A DNA stretch of 64,000 nucleotides from Emmonsiellopsis sp. PD_33 (taxonomy: Eukaryota > Ascomycota > Eurotiomycetes > Onygenales > Ajellomycetaceae): NCBI GenBank assembly GCA_032988165.1, contig JANTQF010000155.1, forward strand, positions 1 to 64,000. The letters run 5' to 3'. The notes under the pieces were generated by a model. The model was given only the letters and a program-made list of their open reading frames with translations. It was not told the origin of the DNA and made no database searches. Both the position numbers and the translations under genes were made by a program. Numbering within the stretch: the stretch's first letter is position 1; every line of letters starts with the position of its first letter. Shown here one piece after another: positions 48,301-60,813 of this stretch.

Positions 48301-51300
48301 TATCCAAGCGATGATTTGAAACTGGAAACCTCAACCCTCAACACAGCCATACAGGAAAGGGAACCCGAGCCCGAGGCCGAAGCACCAGTTCCAGAAAACG
48401 TCCACACCGCAAGTATCCCGCTCGACAAAGAAGCTAATGCCCCCGAAGAACAAGCAGCCAATGATATCCCACCACATCCAATAGGTGGATCTGATGCACC
48501 ACAAATCGACACGTCGGCGAAACGTTCCAAAATGCAAAGTAGGAAGGATAAGAAGAAGCGGAAATCCTTGTCTGTTCCCGGGGAGGAATTGGAACAGTTG
48601 GAACCGTCAGGTCCTTTGCAAGATCTATCTGCCGCTGAGAAAGCGAGTGAGGATCAGCCTGAGCCCGAATCATCGATTCAAGAACGGGAGATCATGCAGG
48701 GAGACACGCTAGTAGCGTCGCCCGATGATGATGCTAGCAAGGGTTCGCAACTTGAGGAAGATATTCAACACCCTTCGGCCACGCTAGAGTCTCAGGAGCT
48801 AGTCCAGAAAGATTCCGTACCCGCTTCGGTGGAAGAAGACGTCGCCGCCAGGGATATTGTACCCGAGCCTGAGGACCTCCCCACGGCTCCATCCTCCGAA
48901 TCTGACATCGCCGGCTCTGCCCCATCCACTGATGAGCCCGTACCGCAAGTTGCTGAGCCTGAGGAACACCCTTCCGAGGCCGAACCTTTTGATCTCCCCA
49001 AGACCAAGAAGGGGAAAAAGGGCAAGAAGAAGCGTCAATCGGTAACTTGGGAGGATGATATCCCTCCTACTGGATCCTCGGAACAGAAACCAGCTGCATC
49101 CGAAATGGATACTGCCAATGAACCATCAGCCGAAGCGGAACCCACTCCACCTGCACTGGCAGAGGGTGGGGAAGTAGAGGAGTTCCAGAGTGCCAAGTCA
49201 AAGCGCAAGGCCAAAAAGGACAAGAAAAAGAAGCAATCTCTCGACTGGACGGTGGATGAGCCTTCTGCCCCTGTCTCTGAGGAGCCAAGAGAACATGCTG
49301 AACCCGCTGTCGAGATGCCATCTGAACCGTCAAAAACCATGGGGACACCAGCGGCGCAACCCGAGGCTACAACTGAAGAATCTAGAGAGCTTCCATCGTC
49401 CTCCGAACAGCCACCTGAGGAACCTGAACCTGCTGTCCACGAATCATCCTCGCACCCACCTGAAGAGGAACAGCCGCGCGCTACCGCAGCCGAACCGGTA
49501 GAGGTCAAGCTAAGCGCCAAAGAAAAACGCAAGGCTAAGAAGGACAAGAAAAACAGAAAATCTTTGGACTGGGCAGCTGAGGAATCCTCCGCACCTCCTG
49601 TAGAGGAGTCAGTGGAACAGGTGGTCGAGCCCGTTGTTGAACAATCTTCGATGATGGCGGAACAATCTGCTGGGCAGGATCAACCAATTGTGGAGGAGCC
49701 TTCCGAACCACCTGCATCTACTGAGGAACAGGCGCCCAAACAGCTCGAGGCCGCTGTTGAAGAACCTCCAGTGACAATGGAACCGCCAGTTCAGGAAGAT
49801 GAACTGGCTATGGAGGAGTTTTCTAAGGCTTTTGTTGAGCCTGAGCCTGAGCTTCAGGCTCCTGCTGAGCCGTCTCTGCCCCTCCCTGATGCGCACGAAA
49901 CTCACGTCGCCCCAACCGAAGAAGTTGCCGAATTTCAATTGAGTGCCAAAGAAAAACGCAAGGCCAAGAAAGACAAGAAGAAGCGACAATCTCTAGATTG
50001 GACACTCGATGAGCCTTCTATGTCAGCGGCGGGACAATCAACAGAGCAGGCTGAGGTTGTTACTGAGGAGCCTTCGGCACCTTTAGTCACTGCTGACCCA
50101 GAACTGTCCACTGAGCCATCTTCCCATCAAGTCGACGGAGGAGAGCTTGCCCCTTCTGCAGAACCTCCAGAACCTCAGTTAACCGGGAAAGCCAAACGAA
50201 AGGCCAAAAAGGACAAGAAAAAGCAGCAATCCCTCGACTGGACAACAGCAGAGGAACCGTCGGCGCCAGTTGCGGAGCAATCCGTGGAACAACATGTTCA
50301 ATCTCCAGCTGAAGCACCTTCAGAACCCTTGGAAACGAAAGAGCCGGAACCAGCGCGTGAATCGTCATTAGTGCCTCCTGAAGAAGAGCCGCCCGCCCCC
50401 ACTGATCCAGAGCCCCAGCTAACCGGTAAAGCCAAGCGCAAGGCCAAAAAAGACAAGAAGAAGCAACAGGTTCTGGAAGGGACGCAGAATGAGCCTTCTG
50501 CTCCCGAGGAGCAACCATTAGAGCACATTGAAGGCCCAGTTGAAGAGTTTTCCAAGTCTTTAGACATGCCTGCTTTGGAGCAGTCTGAGATCCCCACTGA
50601 AGATCCTTCGGCATCTTTGGTGAGCACAGAACCAGAACCACTGACGAAATCTTCTTTGCCTCCCCCTGTTGAAGAAATGCCCACACCTGTTGAGGAGCCA
50701 TTCGAACCTCAATTAACCGGCAAAGCAAAGCGCAAGGCGAAGAAAGACAAGAAGAAGAAGCAGGCTCTAGACTGGACAGTCGATGAGCCTTCTGGAGAGC
50801 AGTCAACGGATCAAGTCCAACCCGCGATAGGAGAGCCTCCCATATTCTCTGAAACCACTGCGCAGCCAACGGAGTCTGTTGAGCATCCTCTTAAAGAGAC
50901 TTTGGAATCCCCGAAGGAGCCAGAACCAGAACCACCCATTGAAGCTTCTCTGCTCAAGTTGCAACCACCCGCCGAGGAAGACAAACCCGCTGCAGATACG
51001 ATGGAGCCTACAATTGAAGAGGACTCTGGAATGCCCGCCATGCCCGGTTCTTGGGCCGATGATGACCCCGTTTTGACGGACAGTCCTGAGACAGGCACCG
51101 GATCGGCTCCACCCGAAGCACCTCCTGCCAACGACGACGGTAATGAATTTCCGATTTCCACAACCAAGAAGAAGAACAAGAAAAACAAGAAGAAATCCAG
51201 ACTGGCTGATTGGACTGATGAAATTGAGTCTCCGCAGGTAGAACAAAAAGCAGAAGAAGAACCTTCTTCTAAATCAACAATTCCCGAATCTGTGGAACAA

Positions 51301-54300
51301 CCGTTACCCAGCCCAGCAGAAGTGCCCGAAGATGTGCCTAGCTTGCCAGTATCTGAGCCTGTCCAGGAACGTGTCGAGTCCATCCTTGTGCCAGATATCT
51401 CTGAAACAACAATTCCTAAAGATCCCACCACGTCCTCCTTCGAAGCGCCTACTATAAGTGAAAGTCACCCAGCTTTGGCCGAGGAACCCGCACCACAGGC
51501 CACGCAAGACGATATTGCCAGTGAATCTCTCCCTGAACATCTTAGTGCTGATAGCGAGGGTCGCCCTCCAACCGGGGACGATATAATTTCTGATACGACC
51601 ACTTCCCATCCAGCCCTTGTTACGGGTCAAGAGCACATTCCATCCACCGACCTAGCCCGACCCGTATCTCCGCAATTGGCCCCCCTGCCTCAAGACGTTT
51701 TCATTAGCCAAAAGGACGATGCAACAAGAACCTTAGATGTCACAGTGGAACAGGAAAGGTCTATCGATGTACTCTCAAAGAGCGACCTTCCACCAGCAGA
51801 GACACCGCAACCAGCCCAGGAAGAAGCGGCCAACGAAGAACCTCAAACCGCGCACAGAGGACAGCCTATGGAAATTCATGTTCTCGATCAGGCTTCCGAG
51901 GTGCCTCTCTCTTCTGAAACGCCCACCACCAATTTAGGCCCCGAGAGCCACGCACCAGCTGAACCGGAGCTCGACGAATGGAACGTCCCCTCGACCAAAA
52001 AGGGAAAGAAAAAGAAAAACAAGAAGGGCCTAGGCATTACCGATCAGCCCGCTCCCGCCGTTGACGAACCTACTGTCCCTCCTGCTCCCGAGCCTGCCAC
52101 TGTCGAGGAAACCACAGAGCCAAAGGAGAAAGCTGTTGACGAAGAAACTCCCAGCTGGTATCTACCCACGACGACAAAGAAAGGCAAAAAGAAAAATAGG
52201 AAATCTCGTGGCCTCGAAGATGACAGCCTCCCCATTGGTGACGCGCAGCCAACAGATCTACCCGATGCCCCAGAGGCTGTAGCCGCTCCTGAACCTCAGG
52301 AGCCGCAAAAGGAGGAATCCGATCCCTGGAATCTCCCCTCGTCAAAAAAGGGCAAGAAGAAGAATAAGAAGGGTCGAGTATTTGAAGACGAGCCCATTAT
52401 TCCTGACAACAAACCGACTAGTGATGATTCAATTGAGGTTGGTGATGCTTCGAATACCGCTGTTGCCACCGAAACACCAGTCGAACCACAGGAAGATGAT
52501 GGCTGGGGCCTGCCAACTACCAAGAAGGGTAGGAAAAAGAATAAGAACGCCCAAGCTTTTCAAAATGATACTGCCCCTTCTGATGAGCCGTCACCCCCAC
52601 TGGCCACCGAAGATCCTGCCTCTCAGATGGATCTTGAGCCCCAGACTGAGCAAGTACTGGAAGAATGGGATACCCCCGCGTCAACAAAGAAGGGCAAGAA
52701 GAAAAACAGGAAGGGTCGAGATATTCCGGATGAAGACTCTGTGGCCGTTGAGAACACCCCAGCATTTGAACCTACAGAGCCTGTAGTCCCTGAACTCCCA
52801 ACTCGCAGCCTATCGAAGAAAGAAAAGAAAGCCAAGAAGAAAGGGAAGAAGGCACTTTGGGATCCGGAGGACGATGGCGAAGCCACCAACGACAGCCAAC
52901 AGCCCGCCGTAACTCCTGAGGTAGAACCTACTATTCCATCTGAAGCCCGCTCCTCCGAAAACGAGCCCGCGCTTGCGGCTCAGATAACTGAGGCAGAGAG
53001 AGCGGCGGAGGATGTGCTTGACAAGAATACCAAATCATTGCCTGTGTTTGAAGAACCAACTGAGCCTTTTCATACTGAACGAGATAATGTTGATGAAGCA
53101 AAGCAAATTCAGCTCGACATTGGCAACATTCCCGCTTCTGAAGTGCCCGCCAAACCGGAGTTGATTGTACAGGATTCGAAGGATGCCGAGGTAGGAGTGG
53201 GTGAGAAGGATGATGTTTGGGAAGAGACAGGGAAGAAAAAATCAAAAAAAGATAAAAAGAATAAGAAAGGAATGAAGGTTGAAGTTGGCGTGGAGAAAGC
53301 GGAGGAAGAACGTGAAGCAAAGCCAACTCAGGAGGTTGTTGCCGAAGAGACTCCAGCGATAACCCGGTCTCTATCGAAGAAAGACAGGAAAAAGAAGAAG
53401 CGTCTTCAACAGTTCTACGATGAAGAGGCAATAGAACAGCCCGAGCAACCTCCGCAAGAGCCATTGCAGACTGAGACTCCTCTAGTAGAAGAGGCGGAAT
53501 CCAAAAAGGTGGGACTGGAAGAAGAGCTGGCGGAAGAGCCAAAAGTCGACGATGATTATTGGCCAACAATCGACTGGAATAAGGGAGAGACTGGAAGGGA
53601 ACTTCAATCCGGCTCCATGACAACAAAGGTCAAGGATCCCGACACCTCATCTCTTGATCTCATTCTCTCTGGTGATGAGCCAAAGTCCCTGGGCGAAACT
53701 GTTGTGCAGCAACCGCCGGATGCGTCAGGGTTAGCTGGCGATAGTATCGGCGACTTCGACGAAGACGCAAGTCCCGTCGGTGAAATCTCAGAGCACCAAG
53801 CGATGGCGTATGCTGCGATGGCTGCATTAAACCAAGAGACGCCTAAGAAGGTTAGGCATGTTGCCCGCCGTCGCACAGAAAGCGAGCACAGCGATGAACT
53901 ACCTGAGATTTCACTGGATGACACAGCGGAGGACTTCCTCGCAAGCATTGACCGAGTGCAGCCCCAGCAGGATCAAGACGCCTACGGATCGCCATCTTTA
54001 CCGGCAGTAACAGATCTACCTAGCACAACACAACCACGGACGTTAGATCTTGCTGTAGCGCCAGCTGACACGGCGCAGACTACTCGATCGGTTGTTGAAA
54101 TTCCGGAAGCCGACGATTTCTGGGGTGTTAGTGGAAGCAAGGGGAAAAAGGGTAAGAAGGGTAGAGGTAAAAAGAAGGCCGACGAGACCATCGCACCACC
54201 CGAACCGAGCATTGAACCTACTGTGGAATCCAAGCCTGAAGCACTACAGGCTGCAAAAGACGATGATGATGATTTCTGGAGGGACAGTGGGAAGAAAGGG

Positions 54301-57196
54301 AAGAAAGCCAAGGGTCGTAAAAAGGGGTCAAATGATGCAAAAGACGGCCCTTTAGGTGAAAGTCAAACGTCCCGCCAGTCAGCGCTGGAAGCTGAAGAAA
54401 AGCACGCTCTAGAAGGGAGTTCTGGATCAAAAGACATTCAGGGGTCTGATCCGCCTGGATCCTCCGGTCTCGTCGCTACTGTCTTTCCGTTCCTTGAACG
54501 GGTAGCGGCAAGGCGATCCTCACAAGAAGCCAAGGATCAAACTCCCTTGGAAACCTCAGAACGATCGATGTCGATAGATGCGCCTACATTTCCCCAATCC
54601 TTCAAGTTAGCCGCAGATCATGAAATCATGTCCAGGTTCGAAGAACCCGTCAAGGGGCGCTCAAGCCTTGACGCCATTCCGCAAAGTACCGATCGTTCTA
54701 TGGATGTGAGTGATATGAATTCCGAGCGCGAGCTACCAGTGATCAAAGACAGTCCCAGGCGGGAACCTCCCCTTGCGGATGCAGAAGCCAAAGAGAGCGT
54801 CTCTGCACGTTTTCGTTCGTCTCCGTCGACGCGAGTTGACGTAGAGCATTCTAGCCCGGCACCCCATACCCCCACGATGCACGGCCGCCCTAAAGATTTC
54901 CTCTCGGGAACACCAACTACGCTACCGGCTGGTGAGCCTACGGAACATCCACGATCAATATTCGGGGGCCCGTACGGGCTTGGGGGGGACCAGGGCGCAA
55001 TTGCCTCGCCACCACGCACACCCCTAGCCACAATCAAAGAACATGTCCCCGAGGAATCCGCCCGCCATGCTCGACACCGTGACCTGGCCGATGTGGGCTC
55101 TCCTGAGCGAGGAATCAAATCCGCGCGACACACTGGAAGCCCGCAGCTGACGATTGGACCGGAGCATATGCTGCCACAGCCCAGATCGCCGCGTCCGTCC
55201 AAGCCCGCTCGTGCCCGCGACAGTGTGTCCGGCGCTGTGTCTGCTCAGCCAGCCACACTCGACATGCCCAAAAAGCGGCGGGGTGAGCGGGCGCCCGCCG
55301 ACGCGAGACGGACAGCGAGCAGCCCGTACGCCGACAGCCCCACGCCCGCCGAGCGCAAGGAGGCCAAGGGACAGCCGCGGGCGCGCAGCATCGGCAGCAC
55401 CGAGTCGTTGTCGGCGGAGTCAGGGGCTACACTGCGGCGCGGGCACAGCGGCGACCTTAGGGCGGCAAGGCGGCTGGCCGAAGCGGGCGAGGCACGTGAC
55501 GACGACGTGGTGGGCGTTCCTTCGTCGTCCAACTACGATCCGTTGACGGACAAAGGGAAACGCGCTGTGCGAGGAGGCATGGCCGACGTCTATGTGAGTC
55601 TCTCCTGTTTGTAATTACAACTATATAATTAATTATATATCCCGCTGACATGGCTTCCCTCCGCAGGAAGGCTGGGGCGACGTGCCCGGCTCCTCTCCCC
55701 GCTCCCCCACCCGCCCGCCCAGCGTCCGCCGCCGCCGCAGCTTGCAGCACCTCCACGACCTCGAGTCCCGCGTCGACCAGCTCGTCTCCGAGAACCGCCT
55801 GCTCTCCTCCGCCAAAGCCACCGCCGAGCAGCAGCTCGAGTCCCAATCCCTCGCCCATCGCCAGACCGAACGCGCCCTACAGACACGTGACCAGGACATT
55901 GCCAACAAGGACCTGGAGATCCAGCAGCTCAAGAACTCGCTCGACTGGTTCCAGAAAGAGATTGCGCGTCTGACCGAGGCCAACGAGAGCCTTACTGCGA
56001 CCAGTGCGGCACTGCAGGCCTCGCACGAGTTAGAAGCGAGCCAGCATGCAGCGGCCAAACAAAGCTTGAGGGAGCTCCAGGACCAACACTCGCAGCTGTC
56101 TGCCGGGCTGGAAGGGATTGTACAAAACGAAATCAACAATGTGTTGGCGGAGAAGAATGCGGAACTGCAGCATTTGCGCGCCGAATTAGCCGACGCGCGG
56201 GAGAAAGTCAAGGCGCTTCAGATACAGATCATGGAGTCAATGGGAGACAATGTTCTTGTTTTCCGCGATGAAGACTACTTTGACGGACAGTGCCAGAAAC
56301 TCTGCCAGCATGTGCAGCAGTGGGTTCTACGCTTCTCCAAGTTCTCCGACATGCGCCTTTGTCGCCTCACCAGTGCTATCCGCGACGAAAAGGTGGCGCT
56401 TCGGTTCGAAAACGCCATCCTCGACGGGTCCGATGTCGATACCTACCTCTCTGATCGAGTGAGGCGGAGAGATGTGTTCATGTCTGTTGTGATGACTATG
56501 GTGTGGGAATACATCTTCACGCGCTACCTGTTCGGCATGGACCGGGAGCAGAGGCAAAAGCTCAAGACGCTCGAAAAACAGCTGAGCGATGTCGGACCAC
56601 CAAGTGCTGTCCAGCAATGGCGAGCGACGACCCTCTCGCTCCTTGCCAAACGACCCGCGTTCGAAGAGCAGCGGGCCAACGACACAGAGGCCGTTGTCCA
56701 GGAAATCTACCATACGCTCTCCAAGCTGCTTCCGCCGCCCCGCGAGCTGGAACATACGATTCTGGAGTCTCTACGAAACGTGATGCGGGCTGCAGTTGGT
56801 CTATCTATCGAAATGCGCACGCAGCGGGCGGAATACATCATGCTGCCACCTCTCCAGCCCGAGTACACGGCCGACGGCGAGCTGGCCCGCAAGGTGCACT
56901 TCAAAGCGGCGCTGATGAACGAGCGCAGTGGCGAGACTACATCCAACGAGCAGCTGGAAGAACAACAGGCGGTGGTGAGAGTGGTGCTCTTCCCGCTGGT
57001 GGTCAAGAAGTGCAGTGACGAAGGCGACGGCGACGAGGAGATTGTGGTGTGTCCTGCCCAAGTACTTGTGGCGCGGCCGGGCAAGGACAAGAAGGTCGTA
57101 CGAGTGCTGAGCGGCGACCGGATGTCCATTGACCAGGCCACCCAGTCGATGCAGAGCTTCCCGTCGATCAACATGGAGGGCAGCAACGTAATATGA
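39338..57196 (+). CDS. lah: Leashin-type giant Woronin-body tether ('involucrin repeat protein')
   Basis: By family, Leashin links peroxisome-derived Woronin bodies (through Wsc) to the cell cortex or septal pore, so that damaged compartments can be plugged. Exons: 39338-45676, 45805-55593, 55667-57196; both junctions are phase 0 and the protein is about 5885 aa, close to the roughly 5.7 kDa-residue length I recall for Aspergillus Lah. Order: Ser/Arg-rich head; conserved block near residues 500-560 (RRFINFWKDPEAVAQFEEYSEYIGVCKYCFEPG) with a Cys pair; alternating Gly/Ala-hydrophobic and RS-basic segments; highly charged 1200-1500; then exon 2 with about twenty Lys-rich modules in acidic/proline-rich linkers; finally exon 3, a coiled coil (LHDLESRVDQLVSENRLL onward) and a conserved folded end (YFDGQCQKLCQHVQQWVLRFSKFSDMRLC...). 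No membrane segment. Assignment rests on size, architecture and the C-terminal domain; splicing of the first intron is inferred. Confidence 0.85.
45677..45804 (+). promoter_or_regulatory. Leashin intron 1: possible switch between short and full-length product
   Basis: The donor AAT|GTATGA and acceptor TTTAG|GCC join two long frames in phase. At 128 nt it is longer than most introns here. If it is retained, the frame reads Val and then TGA immediately, ending a 2114-aa protein. T-rich runs soon after (45686-45691, 45722-45730) could support polyadenylation. The first ATG of the downstream frame is at 45901, so a separate second transcript is also conceivable. Confidence 0.6.
47424..54340 (+). 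repeat. Lys-rich module array within Leashin exon 2
   Basis: About twenty copies of a 20-30 residue module recur every 50-140 residues. Each is a run of Lys/Gly or Lys/Arg (KKGKKGKKK, KRKAKKDKKKK), often followed by a short aromatic tail (SLDW, VTW). Six near-identical copies with KRKAKKDKK and mostly (S/A)LDW lie at about 49192, 49516, 49936, 50185, 50428 and 50716, the youngest-looking cluster. A KKGKKKNKKGR subtype fills 52000-52750. Acidic, Pro/Glu-rich linkers separate them. These explain the old 'involucrin repeat' label. Confidence 0.85.
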
Positions 57197-57914
57197 GGCG
57201 TCACCCTCTGTTGGCTGTGCTATCTCTGTGTAATGGTCGCTGGGTGTGCGAACGGCTGCTGCTGGCGTTTGGCTTCTGGATACCCAAAACGAAGCGGGAT
57301 TTGTTTTTTCTATGCTTTTTCATTTGTTATTTTATTTAGTGTCATTTGTTATATCTTTCGGTTGGATTTATTCTGTTTGTTGCACTTTGATGTATAGAAC
57401 GCATCGACGACTTATGACGCTGGGACGGGATTGATTTATGATATGGATGGATGGATTATGTATTTTAGCGATGGGAGTAGTGTTTATTGACTATTTAATG
57501 ATAACTGTTTATTGTTTGTTTTATTGTATCTTCGTATTTTCTAACCTGTAGATATTTACTCCCGAGTGTAAATGTAGAAATAATTCAACGACCTCACCTG
57601 CCTGAGATTCGAGACAAGAACAACCTCGAGAAGAGAAGACATCCCACGCCAACAGAACGAACACACACACATTGGATATATCTCCGGCATCCTATCTCTC
57701 CCCGCCAAACCACCGTCTAATTGCTTCCTGGTTCCGCCTCTTAGAGTTTCGCTCTCGCCGCCTCCACCATGGTCCACCGCCGAGCTTGTTTGGCGTCATA
57801 AATACGCCCAGCAGAACAGCTCGATCTCTCCGCTTACCTCGCCTCCGTCTGCTATGTGAGCGCTATCTGCAGCGTCTGCTCTGCTCTCCTCGGCCTATCC
57901 CCATTAGATTCCCC
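57197..57914. promoter_or_regulatory. Intergenic between Leashin and Mg2+ transporter genes
   Basis: A T-rich 3' flank (57197-57560) is followed by a C-rich leader with CCGCC/CTCTCC tracts up to the transporter start at 57915. A frame open upstream of the ATG (from 57672) is in phase with it, but its translation (SPPNHRLIASWFRLL...) does not look conserved, so I kept the ATG at 57915. Confidence 0.6.
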
Positions 57915-60813
57915 ATGGAGCCCTCTCATGCTGCTGGGCGTGGTGGTGCTGGCCTTCCACCCGCGCCGGACACCGCCAGACCCCCCGCTGCCAGCTCATC
58001 CACGCCCACGCCCACTCCCGCCCAGCCACAGCCACAGCAGCAAGCTCAGAAGAAGCGCAAGAATCGTGGCGGCCGGAGACGCCGCCATCGTCGCGAGTCC
58101 TTCGCCCCGCCGCTGGACAGCCCGCATCCCAGCTCCACCGAACGACGCTCCGCCGCCTCCCCGCACCGAGATGCCCTGGACACCATCGCGACCTCGCCGG
58201 TCCAGCAGCGGCCTTCCTTCTACCGGCTGGGCCAGGTCGGCGGGCTGAATCTGAGTGAGACGAGTTTGGACAGTGATGCGCTGTTGGACCATAGGTAGGA
58301 CACGTCTGGCTGCTTGCTGGCTTGGGGCCCTGTATGACGTCTGTATAGGGCCATGCACACCGCAATTGATGCGGACATATTTACAGCAATATGATATGCT
58401 AACTGCTATCTCGTCGGATTCGATCTACAGACACCAACCAATGATGCGTGCCCGTCGAGACAGCCGTCTTGCCCAGAGCTATCGTCCCGAGTCCTATCGC
58501 CCAGACATCCAACTCCAACCCAGCAGACCGCCCAGAGCCCCCAGGCCCTCCTCCCAGTCCCAGGGCATGGACGGAGAGGAATCGGAGGAGGTGGATGATA
58601 GAACCCCCTTGATAAGACCGGCCTCGGTGCGCAATTCCAGCTTCGTCCGGTACGGGACTGAGGCAAGACGGTCGCCGTCTCACTCCCCCAGGCGCAAACC
58701 GCCGTCCTTGACCTCTTCCCGTCGCTCGACGGGTGGCCCGTACTCCCCCGAAACGAATAAAAGTGCGAGGCGCGATTACGATGTGAACAATCCGCCGTCT
58801 GTGCCCGGAAGTCCGCAGGCTGGGGGTCCTGATATGGGCTACGATGATTCCTTGATTACTGGGTTGGATTTTACGCAAGCGGGGTCCCCGGCAGTTACGA
58901 GTACGGCCAGTCTGCCGTGTCATGCCATTATCGATGTTGATGGAGAAGGGGATACAGGTGCTAGGCGTGATCCTTCGCCTTCGCCTGCAGCGCCTGGGTT
59001 TTCGCCTCTGGAGCTCCAGAGGCGTCGGACGGTTGCCCTGCCTGTCGAAGAGGATGTTTGTTTCCCAACGGGCGGGCTGTCCGATCTGGCTGAGGAAGAC
59101 TTTGTCCCGCAACGTCCCGCGGAAGGATATTCTGGGGAACGTAGGCGGAGAAGACGGCGCGTCTGGCCTGATCTTTCGGTGTTGGAGGAGTGGAGTCGGG
59201 AGGAAAAAGAAGAACGGAGTGGAGGGATACGGGCGAAGAAAATCAGCGAGCCGGTGTTAGTTGGGGGACGATTGCGGCCGCGGAACTCGGGATGGAGGCG
59301 AGAGGAGGAGGATGCTCCATATCGATTCACTTATTTCAATGAAGAATTCCACAGCACGATACACAGCCAGACAATCTCGGAGCTTGTGCAGCCTGGCCAG
59401 ACCTTCCGCGATCTTTTCATCCCTGATCCTCCCGAATTGGAGGATGAGTCTTCGGACGACTCGGACTCGCCGGATTACTCTCAGAATCGAGAGAGCAGTC
59501 TCGAGACGACCGCCACCAATGGACACGCTTTTGTGAACAATCGCAGCGAACGTAACTTGAGCGATGCTGCGACGCACACGGACAGGCAGGGCTCGTCTCA
59601 AACGGAGCCACCCAAATCTACAAAGGAAAAACGATACGGGCCTCGTCCGACGTTTTGGTTGGATATCCTGAGCCCTACGGACGCTGAAATGCGCATTCTT
59701 TCCAAGGCGTTCGGGATCCATGCTCTAACGGCAGAAGATATCATGGTGCAAGAAGCTCGTGAGAAGGTGGAGCTTTTCAGACACTATTACTTCCTCAACT
59801 ACCGTACTTTCGAACAAGACCCGCACAGCGATAACTTCCTTGAGCCAGTCAACATGTACGTGATCGTTTTCCGCGAAGGCGTCCTCAGCTTCCACTTTTC
59901 CATGACGCCGCATCCCGCCAACGTCCGCCGGAGAATCCGGCAGTTGAAAGACTACCTGATCCTCAGCGCCGACTGGATCTCCTACGCCATCATCGACGAC
60001 ATCACCGACGTCTTTGGTCCCCTGATCCAGGCCGTTGAAAACGAGGTAGACGATATCGACGACACCATTCTCCGGCTACATTCAGATGATGCTACCAAGT
60101 ACTTGCCACCGAGCAAGACGTCGAGAGATTATCTCGGCTACGGCGCGGACGGCGCTTCCACACCAGAACCCTTACCTTCTGGCTCTGACATGCTCCGTCG
60201 CGTCGGCGAGTGTCGAAAGAAAGTCATGGGCCTGTACCGATTACTAGGCAACAAAGCGGATGTAATCAAGGGGTTTGCAAAAAGATGCAATGAGCAGTGG
60301 GAAGTAGCGCCCAAGTCTGAAATCGGGCTTTATCTGGGCGATATCCAAGACCATATCGTGACTATGACAAGTAACTTGAGCCACTATGAAACGTGAGTAT
60401 ACCACACCACCCACCCACACAACCCCCCTCCTAGCTTGATCTAACAAACAAAAACAGCCTCCTCTCCCGCGCCCACTCCAACTACCTCGCCCAAATCAAC
60501 ATCCGCATGAACGAGCGCCAAGAACAAACCGCCGACGTCCTAGGAAAACTCACAGTGCTGGGCACCATCGTGCTGCCCATGAACATCATTTGCGGAATGT
60601 GGGGGATGAACGTCAAAGTCCCAGGCCAGGATGTGGATAATTTGTATTGGTTTTGGTCAAGTGAGTTTTGACCCAGCCGCCCCATGCCTTTGCCGGTAAA
60701 ACATGTTTTGACTGACGCTTGGGAAAATAATAAAAAAAATAGTCACTGCCGGCCTGATCGTGTTCGCCGTTGCGTGCTTTTATATCGCGAAGAGGGTTTA
60801 TGGGATTGTATGA
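57915..60813 (+). CDS. CorA-family Mg2+ transporter, Alr1/Mnr2-like
   Basis: Membrane Mg2+ channel of the CorA superfamily. In yeast, Alr1/Alr2 act at the plasma membrane and Mnr2 at the vacuole. Exons: 57915-58294, 58431-60392, 60458-60660, 60743-60813, giving 871 aa in phase, near Alr1 (859 aa). The N-terminal 500 residues are cytosolic, Arg/Ser/Pro-rich and poorly conserved (QKKRKNRGGRRRRHRR near 50; DDRTPLIRPAS). The conserved CorA domain starts near RPTFWLDILSPTDAEMRILSKAFGIH. The first membrane segment (about 812-828) leads into the selectivity motif GMN at 830-832 within MNIICGMWGMNVKVPGQ. The second segment is 849-866, ending KRVYGIV. Which membrane it serves cannot be told from sequence; the DRTPLIRP motif slightly favours the Mnr2 branch. 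Confidence 0.94.

Noticed and set aside
45901..55614. The 3237-codon frame as an independent gene starting at 45901
   Set aside because: It is open and in phase back to 45805, where a good acceptor allows phase-0 joining to exon 1. A separate transcript remains possible and is listed as a finding.
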